29,497 bases of DNA, from positions 31,992 to 61,488 of the forward strand of contig CAPOZU010000013.1 in NCBI GenBank assembly GCA_948676835.1, in the 5' to 3' direction. The position numbers and the translations under genes are program-made. Below are positions 24,033-29,497 of this stretch, in pieces (the stretch's first letter is position 1; each line of letters starts with the position of its first letter). The stretch is from an uncultured Clostridia bacterium (GTDB lineage: Bacteria; Bacillota; Clostridia; TANB77; CAG-508). The notes under the pieces were generated by a model. The model had not been told where the DNA came from, did not search any database, and saw nothing but the letters and a program-made list of their open reading frames with translations.

Positions 24033-26117
24033 GTGGCAGGAAGAGCATATCCATTAGAAAGAACAAGAAATATAGGAATAATGGCTCACATTGATGCAGG
24101 AAAAACTACTACTACTGAAAGAATTCTTTTCTATACAGGAAAGACTCATAAAATAGGAGAAGTTCACGAAGGTGCTGCAACAATGGACTGGATGGCACAA
24201 GAACAAGAAAGAGGTATAACAATTACTTCTGCTTGTACAACATGTTTCTGGGATAATAATAGAATCAATATTATTGATACTCCAGGACACGTTGATTTTA
24301 CTGTTGAAGTTCAAAGATCTTTAAAAGTATTAGATGGTGCAGTAACAGTTTTAGCAGCTAAAGGTGGTGTTCAACCACAAACAGAAACTGTTTGGAGACA
24401 AGCAGATAAATATAGTGTACCAAGAATGGTTTATGTAAACAAAATGGACATTACTGGTGCAAACTTCATGCTTTGTGTTGATCAATTAAAAAATAGATTA
24501 AAAGCAAATGCTGTTCCAATCCAATTACCAATTGGAGCAGAAGATAATTTCCAAGGAATCGTTGATTTAATAAAGATGAGAGCTTTTATTCATAAAGACG
24601 ATTTAGGAAAAGATGTTGAAGAAACTGATATACCAGCTGATATGGTAGATTTAGCAAAAGAATATCGTGAAAAAATGATAGAGTCAGTTGCTGAACAAGA
24701 TGAAGAATTAATGATGAAATACTTAGAAGGTGAAGAACTTTCTATGGAAGAAATCAAAAGAGGATTAAGAACAGGAACAATTGCTAATAAAATAGTACCA
24801 GTTGTTTGTGGTTCTTCATATAAAAACAAAGGTGTTCAAGAATTACTTGATGCTGTAGTTGCTTATATGCCATCTCCATTAGATATTGCAGATATCAAGG
24901 GAGAAAATATGGATGGAGAAGAAGTTACATCTAAAACTTCAGATTCAGAACCATTTGCTGCATTAGCATTTAAAATTGCTACAGATCCATTCGTAGGAAA
25001 ATTATGTTTCTTCAGAGTTTACTCAGGAACATTAGAATCAGGATCAACAGTTTTAAATTCTAGTAAAGATAAAAAAGAAAGAATTGGTAGAATTCTTCAA
25101 ATGCACTCAAATCACAGAGAAGATATTGATAAAGTATATGCTGGTGATATTGCAGCTGCAGTTGGATTAAAAGATGTTACAACAGGAAACACATTATGCG
25201 ATCCTGATCATCCAATAATCCTTGAATCAATGGAATTCCCAGAACCAGTTATTGATATAGCTATCGAACCAAAAGATAAAGCTAATCAAGAAAAAATGGG
25301 AATTGCACTTTCAAAACTTGCTGAAGAAGATCCTACATTTAAAACATATACAAACCATGAAACAGGTCAAACTATCATTGCTGGTATGGGTGAATTACAC
25401 TTAGATATCATCGTTGATAGATTAAAAAGAGAATTCAAGGTTGAATGTAGTGTTGGTAAGCCATCTGTTGCTTACAAAGAAACAATTAGAAATGCCGTTA
25501 GAGTTGAAGGTAAATTCATTCGTCAATCTGGTGGTAGAGGACAATATGGTCACGTTTGGTTAGAAATGGAACCATTAGAACCAGGAACAGGTATTCAATT
25601 TGAGAGCAAAATCGTTGGTGGTGTTGTTCCAAAAGAATATATTAAACCAGTTGAAGAAGGAATTAGAGAAGCTGCTGAAAGCGGAACACTTGCTGGATAT
25701 CCAGTTATCGATTTCAAAGCTACTTTAGTTGATGGTTCTTACCATGATGTTGACTCTTCAGAAATGGCATTCAAGATTGCAGGATCTATGGCATTCAAAG
25801 AAGGATGTAAAAAAGCAAAATCAGTTATATTAGAACCAATTATGAAAGTTGAAATAACTGTTCCAGAAGAATATATGGGAGATGTTATTGGAGACGTTAA
25901 CTCTAGACGTGGTAGAATGGAAGGTATGGAAGGTATGGACGGAATGCAAGAAATTCGTGCATTTATCCCACTTTCAGAAATGTTTGGTTATGCAACAGAC
26001 TTACGTTCTAAAACACAAGGTAGAGGAACTTATTCTATGGAACCTTCTCATTATGATGAAGTTCCAAAATCAATATTAGAAAATATTGTTTCTTCAAGAG
26101 CAAAATCTGAAGAGTAA
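24033..26117 (+). CDS. fusA: Elongation factor G
   Basis: EF-G is the GTPase that drives translocation of tRNA and mRNA on the ribosome. The 694-residue protein has the G1 loop AHIDAGKTTTT (18-28), switch region RGITITSACTT, DTPGHVDFTVEV (G3) and NKMD (G4), followed by the domain II, III, IV and V segments including GMGELHLDIIVDRL and GGRGQYGHVW. It starts at GTG 24033 with TAGGAGG (24018-24024) 8 nt upstream, 24 bp after rpsG, in the usual str order. A normal full-length fusA; no second copy in the window. Confidence 0.98.
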   Translation: MAGRAYPLERTRNIGIMAHIDAGKTTTTERILFYTGKTHKIGEVHEGAATMDWMAQEQERGITITSACTTCFWDNNRINIIDTPGHVDFTVEVQRSLKVLDGAVTVLAAKGGVQPQTETVWRQADKYSVPRMVYVNKMDITGANFMLCVDQLKNRLKANAVPIQLPIGAEDNFQGIVDLIKMRAFIHKDDLGKDVEETDIPADMVDLAKEYREKMIESVAEQDEELMMKYLEGEELSMEEIKRGLRTGTIANKIVPVVCGSSYKNKGVQELLDAVVAYMPSPLDIADIKGENMDGEEVTSKTSDSEPFAALAFKIATDPFVGKLCFFRVYSGTLESGSTVLNSSKDKKERIGRILQMHSNHREDIDKVYAGDIAAAVGLKDVTTGNTLCDPDHPIILESMEFPEPVIDIAIEPKDKANQEKMGIALSKLAEEDPTFKTYTNHETGQTIIAGMGELHLDIIVDRLKREFKVECSVGKPSVAYKETIRNAVRVEGKFIRQSGGRGQYGHVWLEMEPLEPGTGIQFESKIVGGVVPKEYIKPVEEGIREAAESGTLAGYPVIDFKATLVDGSYHDVDSSEMAFKIAGSMAFKEGCKKAKSVILEPIMKVEITVPEEYMGDVIGDVNSRRGRMEGMEGMDGMQEIRAFIPLSEMFGYATDLRSKTQGRGTYSMEPSHYDEVPKSILENIVSSRAKSEE

Positions 26118-26130
26118 AAAATAAAAATGC

Positions 26131-26159
26131 TTGCAATTTTTACAGTTATAGTGTAAAAT
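26131..26159 (+). promoter_or_regulatory. Separate promoter of tuf
   Basis: TTGCAA (26131-26136), 17-bp spacer, TAAAAT (26154-26159). It gives tuf an extra transcription start within the str operon, with a leader of about 75 bases. Confidence 0.7.
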
Positions 26160-26239
26160 GCAGGTGAATGAATTAAGTCATTAAATTTTAAAAATAAATA
26201 ATGAGAGAAAATCTCAAAAATTAAAGGAGGATTATAAAA

Positions 26240-27442
26240 ATGGCTAAAGCTAAATTCGAAAGAACAAAACCACACGTTAACATTGGTACAATCGGACACG
26301 TTGACCATGGTAAAACAACAACAACTGCAGCTATTACTAAATATTTAGGATTATTAGGAAAAGCTCAATATACAGCTTACGATCAAATCGATGGAGCTCC
26401 AGAAGAAAAAGCAAGAGGTATAACAATCAATACAGCTCACGTTGAATATGAAACAGAAAACAGACACTATGCACACGTTGACTGCCCAGGACACGCTGAC
26501 TATGTTAAAAACATGATTACAGGTGCTGCTCAAATGGATGGTGCTATATTAGTAGTTTCAGCTGCTGATGGACCAATGCCTCAAACAAGAGAACACATTC
26601 TTTTAGCAAGACAAGTTGGAGTTAAATATATCGTTGTTTACTTAAATAAATGCGATATGGTTGACGATCCAGAATTATTAGAATTAGTTGAAATGGAAGT
26701 TAGAGATTTATTATCTAAATATGATTTCCCAGGAGATGATATTCCAATTATAAAAGGATCTTCATTAAACGTATTAGAAGCAACATCTACAAATCCAGAT
26801 GATGAAGTTTATGCTCCAATTAAAGAATTAATGGCAGCTGTAGATTCATACATCCCAACTCCAGAAAGACCAACAGATCAAGCTTTCTTAATGCCTGTTG
26901 AAGACGTATTCACAATCACAGGACGTGGAACAGTTGCTACTGGTAGAGTTGAAAGAGGAATTGTTAAAATGCAAGATGAAGTTGAAATCGTTGGATTATC
27001 AGCTGAAAGCAGAAAAACAGTTGTTACTGGTGTTGAAATGTTCAGAAAATTATTAGATCAAGCTGAAGCAGGAGATAATATAGGTGTACTTTTAAGAGGT
27101 ATCGATAGAAAAGACATCGAAAGAGGTCAAGTTATCGCTAAACCAGGATCAATTCACCCACATACAAAATTCAAATCAGAAGTTTACGTTCTAACAAAAG
27201 AAGAAGGTGGAAGACATACACCATTCTTCAATGGATATAGACCACAATTCTATTTCAGAACAACAGACGTTACAGGTGTTATCGATTTACCAGCTGGTGT
27301 TGAAATGGTTATGCCAGGTGATAATGTTTCAATGACAATCGAATTAATTACACCAATCGCTATCGAAAAAGGACTAAGATTCGCTATCCGTGAAGGTGGT
27401 AGAACAGTTGGTTCTGGTGTAGTTTCTGATATTATTGAATAA
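26240..27442 (+). CDS. tuf: Elongation factor Tu
   Basis: EF-Tu delivers aminoacyl-tRNA to the ribosome. The 400-residue protein has GHVDHGKTTTT (19-29), the switch I segment RGITINTAHVEYE, DCPGHADYVKNMITGAAQMDGAILVVSA, NKCDM, and the C-terminal barrel domains with GYRPQFYFRTTDVTG. AAGGAGG at about 26224-26230 precedes ATG 26240. Codons such as GTT, GAA, CCA and AGA dominate, as in the other highly expressed genes here. An intrinsic terminator follows and closes the str operon. Confidence 0.98.
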   Translation: MAKAKFERTKPHVNIGTIGHVDHGKTTTTAAITKYLGLLGKAQYTAYDQIDGAPEEKARGITINTAHVEYETENRHYAHVDCPGHADYVKNMITGAAQMDGAILVVSAADGPMPQTREHILLARQVGVKYIVVYLNKCDMVDDPELLELVEMEVRDLLSKYDFPGDDIPIIKGSSLNVLEATSTNPDDEVYAPIKELMAAVDSYIPTPERPTDQAFLMPVEDVFTITGRGTVATGRVERGIVKMQDEVEIVGLSAESRKTVVTGVEMFRKLLDQAEAGDNIGVLLRGIDRKDIERGQVIAKPGSIHPHTKFKSEVYVLTKEEGGRHTPFFNGYRPQFYFRTTDVTGVIDLPAGVEMVMPGDNVSMTIELITPIAIEKGLRFAIREGGRTVGSGVVSDIIE

Positions 27443-27457
27443 TATATAGAAAATAAA

Positions 27458-27493
27458 GGCTTTCAAGAAATTCTCTTGAAAGTCTATTTTTTT
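27458..27493 (+). terminator. Intrinsic terminator of the str operon
   Basis: GGCTTTCAAGA (27458-27468) pairs with TCTTGAAAGTC (27474-27484) over 11 bp with one G-T pair and loop AATTC, followed by TATTTTTTT. Confidence 0.92.
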
Positions 27494-27506
27494 GTTTAAT
27501 AAGCTA

Positions 27507-27535
27507 TTTACAATACATATTTTTTCATATAAAAT
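27507..27535 (+). promoter_or_regulatory. Upstream promoter of plsX (P1)
   Basis: TTTACA (27507-27512) and TAAAAT (27530-27535) are 17 bp apart, just after the tuf terminator. The spacer start carries a CATA-rich sequence like the right half-site of the topA dyad (CAATACATA, 27511-27519). Confidence 0.5.
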
Positions 27536-27559
27536 ATAAATATTAAGAAAAAATTAATT

Positions 27560-27586
27560 ATTATTCTGACTTAGTGGTCAAATAAT
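27560..27586. promoter_or_regulatory. Inverted repeat between the two plsX promoters
   Basis: ATTATTCTGAC (27560-27570) and GTCAAATAAT (27577-27586) are inverted repeats, one bulged C apart from perfect, around TTAGTG. It lies 10 bp upstream of the P2 -35 box. It may be an operator for a lipid-synthesis regulator or an RNA hairpin in the P1 transcript. It does not clearly match the FapR or FabT consensus. Confidence 0.4.
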
Positions 27587-27596
27587 TAAAAAAGTA

Positions 27597-27625
27597 TTGA
27601 TTTTTTTGAATAAAGCAAATAAAAT
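27597..27625 (+). promoter_or_regulatory. Downstream promoter of plsX (P2)
   Basis: TTGATT (27597-27602) and TAAAAT (27620-27625) are 17 bp apart, about 32 bp before the start codon. Confidence 0.65.
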
Positions 27626-27656
27626 ATTAATGTCCAGTAGATAGGGGGATAAAATA

Positions 27657-28676
27657 GTGAAGATATTACTTGATGCAATGGGAGGAGATAATGCGCCAGA
27701 TGCAGCAATCAAGGGAGCAGTAAGAGCAGCAAAAGAAATAGAATCAGAAATTATTTTAATTGGAAATGAAGAAATAATAAATTCAAAAATAAAAGAATTT
27801 TATGGTAAAGATAGTATTTCTGAAATAACAAGTAAAATTACAATTAAGCATACTACAGAAACAATTGAAATGGAAGATACTCCAACTGTTGCAATAAAAC
27901 ATAAAAAAGATTCATCTATGGTAGTAGGATTCAAAATGCTAAAAGAAGGTGAAGGAGATGTATTTATTTCAGCAGGAAATTCTGGTGCTTTATTAACAGG
28001 AGCAACACTACTTGTTGGAAGAATAAAAGGAATTGATAGACCTGCAATAGCTCCAATGCTTCCTGCTTATAAAAAGAGTTTTATGCTTATGGATGCTGGT
28101 GCAAATACTAATTGCAAACCTTTAAACTTAGTTCAATTTGCTCAAATGTCTACAATATATTTAAAGAATACTTTTGGAATTAAAAATCCAAAAGTTGGAT
28201 TATTAAATATAGGAACTGAAGAAACAAAAGGTAATGATTTAGTAAAAGAAACATATAACTTACTTAAGGAGCATAGTAAAGAATATGGAATTAACTTTAT
28301 AGGAAATGTAGAAGGAAGAGATTGTTTTTCTGGTGAAGTTGATAGTGTTATTACAGATGGGTTTACAGGTAATGTTTTTTTAAAAACAACTGAAGGGCTT
28401 GGAAAACTTGTAAAAAGGAATTTAACAGAAAGTTTAAAAAGAAATATACTTACAACTTTAGGGGCAATACCTTGCTTGCCAGCAATAAAAAAATTTGCTA
28501 AAACAATGGATTATAAAGAATATGGTGGAGCATTATTTTTAGGAGTAAAAAAACCAGTTGTTAAAGCTCATGGAAGTAGTGATGAATACTTATTTTACTT
28601 TACTCTAAAACAAGCAGAGAACTTTGTTAAAAGTGGTGCAGTAGAAAAAATGAAGGAAGAATTTGAAAAACAATAA
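27657..28676 (+). CDS. plsX: Phosphate acyltransferase PlsX
   Basis: PlsX converts acyl-ACP to acyl-phosphate, the acyl donor for PlsY in phospholipid synthesis, on the inner membrane surface. The 339-residue protein begins MKILLDAMGGDNAPDAAIKG, and shows SAGNSGALLTGATLLVGRIKG, RPAIAPMLP, DAGANTNCKP, NIGTEETKGN and DGFTGNVFLKTTEG, all family hallmarks. GTG 27657 follows AGGGGGAT at about 27643-27650. It is followed by acpP, its substrate carrier, 80 bp downstream. Two promoters and a dyad precede it. Confidence 0.97.
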   Translation: MKILLDAMGGDNAPDAAIKGAVRAAKEIESEIILIGNEEIINSKIKEFYGKDSISEITSKITIKHTTETIEMEDTPTVAIKHKKDSSMVVGFKMLKEGEGDVFISAGNSGALLTGATLLVGRIKGIDRPAIAPMLPAYKKSFMLMDAGANTNCKPLNLVQFAQMSTIYLKNTFGIKNPKVGLLNIGTEETKGNDLVKETYNLLKEHSKEYGINFIGNVEGRDCFSGEVDSVITDGFTGNVFLKTTEGLGKLVKRNLTESLKRNILTTLGAIPCLPAIKKFAKTMDYKEYGGALFLGVKKPVVKAHGSSDEYLFYFTLKQAENFVKSGAVEKMKEEFEKQ

Positions 28677-28683
28677 AAAATAC

Positions 28684-28712
28684 TTGACAATTTATATAAC
28701 ATATAATAAAAC
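28684..28712 (+). promoter_or_regulatory. Possible promoter of acpP
   Basis: A consensus TTGACA (28684-28689) lies just after the plsX stop. TAAAAC (28707-28712) at 17-bp spacing is the likeliest -10; a perfect TATAAT (28702-28707) is only 12 bp away and too close. Confidence 0.5.
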
Positions 28713-28756
28713 TAGAGTATGATTTTTGTGAATATTAAAAAGGAGGTATAATATAT

Positions 28757-28996
28757 ATGAGTACTGAGGAAGTTTTTGAAAAAATAAAAGAAATTATTGT
28801 TGAACAACTTGGTGTAGCTGAAACTTCAGTAACAATGGAAGCATCTTTTATAGATGATTTAGGAGCTGATTCTTTAGATATAGTTGAATTAGTAATGGCT
28901 TTAGAAGAAGAATTTGATATCGAAATCCCAGATGCAGATGCAGAAAAAGTTGTTACTGTAGGAGATGTTGTAGAATATATCAAAGAAAATGTTTAA
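28757..28996 (+). CDS. acpP: Acyl carrier protein
   Basis: This acidic 79-residue protein carries growing fatty acids on a phosphopantetheine arm. The attachment motif DSLDIVELVMALEEEF is present with Ser39. FIDDLGAD precedes it and EIPDADAEKVVTVGDVVEYI is the typical C-terminal helix region. AGGAGG (28741-28746) is 10 nt before the ATG. It pairs with plsX upstream. In many Firmicutes rnc follows; here an IS3-family element begins 37 bp after the stop. Confidence 0.97.
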   Translation: MSTEEVFEKIKEIIVEQLGVAETSVTMEASFIDDLGADSLDIVELVMALEEEFDIEIPDADAEKVVTVGDVVEYIKENV

Positions 28997-29033
28997 TAAT
29001 TAAAATAATATAAAAGAAAGGCAAATAATGAAA

Positions 29034-29100
29034 TGCACCCCGTTTAGTAGACCATAATAAAAAAGAGTTATGGTATACTTTAAACGGAGGTGTATTTTTT
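29034..29100 (+). terminator. IS left-end hairpin, terminator and SD-sequestering fold
   Basis: The arm TGCACCCCGTTTA...ACCATAA (29034-29057) pairs with TTATGGT...TTAAACGG-AGGTGTA (29068-29094) over more than 20 positions with few bulges around a 10-nt A-rich loop, and T6 (29095-29100) follows directly before the orfA ATG. The orfA SD GGAGG (29086-29090) lies in the 3' arm. Transcripts entering from acpP would therefore either terminate here or carry a hidden SD, as described for several IS elements to limit transposase made from outside promoters. Confidence 0.7.
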
Positions 29101-29391
29101 ATGGGAATAAAAAAAGGACAAAAATTTAGAAAAGATTATTCAGATGAATTAATTGGTACAGTAATTGGAGAGTATATTAATCATCAGGGTACATATCAGT
29201 CAATTGCAGATAAATATAATATTGCAAGTTGGCATACAGTTGAAATGTGGGTTAGAAAATACAGAAAAAATAATCAAATTATTAGACAAAAACGAGGTCG
29301 TATAAAAAATGATGAAATTAATTATAAAGAAAGATATGAAATATTAAAAAAATATCAAGCCTTTCTCAAGGAACAACACGAGAAAAAATAA
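29101..29391 (+). CDS. IS3-family transposase OrfA (DNA-binding subunit)
   Basis: The 96-residue product resembles IS3-family OrfA. Residues about 30-57 (TYQSIADKYNIASWHTVEMWV) form a helix-turn-helix that binds the IS ends. The rest is basic, ending in a helical segment (KERYEILKKYQAFLKEQHEKK region) where OrfA proteins usually hold a leucine zipper. ATG 29101 follows GGAGG (29086-29090). The stop TAA (29389-29391) comes straight after an A6 run (29383-29388), where -1 slippage would fuse OrfA to OrfB and make the active transposase. Confidence 0.85.
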   Translation: MGIKKGQKFRKDYSDELIGTVIGEYINHQGTYQSIADKYNIASWHTVEMWVRKYRKNNQIIRQKRGRIKNDEINYKERYEILKKYQAFLKEQHEKK

Positions 29392-29497
29392 ATTTTATAA
29401 ATATATTTAAAGACAAATATAAATTAAAGGATTTGTTTGATGTGTTAAATATATCAAAATCAAATTATTATAAATATTATAATCAAAACGATAAAGA
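29388..29497 (+). CDS. IS3-family transposase OrfB, N-terminal part (cut by window end)
   Basis: The -1 frame relative to OrfA, open across the A6 run, reads INFINIFKDKYKLKDLFDVL then NISKSNYYKYY and continues to the window end. This matches the start of IS3 OrfB integrases (a KY-LK-LC-VL-ISKS-YY pattern). The DDE catalytic domain lies beyond the window. Its own start codon is unclear, and expression by -1 frameshifting in AAAAAA is expected from the family. Confidence 0.75.
   Translation, partial: MNFINIFKDKYKLKDLFDVLNISKSNYYKYYNQNDK

Larger units (their letters stand above)
29034..29497 (+). mobile_element. IS3-family insertion sequence, left part (cut by the window end)
   Basis: The element appears to begin at TGCACCCCG (29034), an end beginning with TG as in the IS3 family, followed by an orfA with a helix-turn-helix and an orfB in the -1 frame. 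The right end and any target duplication lie beyond 29497. It is inserted just after acpP in the same orientation. Confidence 0.8.

Noticed and set aside
27560..27586. FapR operator upstream of plsX
   Set aside because: The dyad does not clearly fit the FapR consensus as I know it, so it was kept only as an unassigned inverted repeat.

Overview
The window is a low-G+C (about 30 % or less by eye) bacterial chromosome segment in which every supported gene lies on the + strand. Gene content and order (mraZ to murG division/wall cluster; rpsL-rpsG-fusA-tuf; plsX-acpP), strong Shine-Dalgarno (SD) sites, a meso-diaminopimelate-type MurE (DNPR motif), folate-type TrmFO and an IS3-family element all point to a Firmicute, most likely an AT-rich Clostridia-like lineage. 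TGA, TAA and TAG are all used as stops, so the code is standard and this is not a mollicute. I cannot name a species.

Layout. 1-334 is AT-rich non-coding DNA ending in a promoter and a four-copy MraZ operator. 335-9514 is a reduced division/peptidoglycan cluster: mraZ, a twice-frameshifted rsmH, an FtsL-like protein, a class B PBP, murE, mraY, ftsW and murG. murF and murD, which usually sit inside such clusters, are absent. A 394-base spacer between mraZ and rsmH carries a quasi-periodic array of TAC(A/T)AAAGA-like repeats. 9546-12269 and 14675-17500 encode two very large, soluble, unrecognised proteins that look like diverged paralogues and flank topA, whose promoter is overlapped by a perfect 10-bp inverted repeat. 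trmFO follows the second one.

19017-22714 is a probable operon of four unrecognised genes: a 40-aa peptide, a 714-aa coiled-coil protein, a 357-aa single-pass membrane protein and a 75-aa protein. 22764-27493 is the str operon with a structured rpsL leader, a highly structured rpsL-rpsG spacer (candidate S7 autoregulatory site), its own tuf promoter and an intrinsic terminator. 27507-28996 is plsX-acpP with tandem promoters. From 29034 to the window end is the left part of an IS3-family element, whose terminal hairpin can act both as a terminator and as an RBS-sequestering structure.

Functionally the known genes cover wall-precursor synthesis (murE, mraY, murG), septal polymerisation (ftsW, PBP, FtsL), DNA topology, translation and lipid synthesis. 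The unrecognised material (two large paralogues plus the four-gene operon, over 9 kb of coding sequence) is embedded among these housekeeping genes rather than in an obvious mobile island, which suggests a lineage-specific core function. The best candidates for something new are that set, the repeat array upstream of rsmH, and the topA operator.
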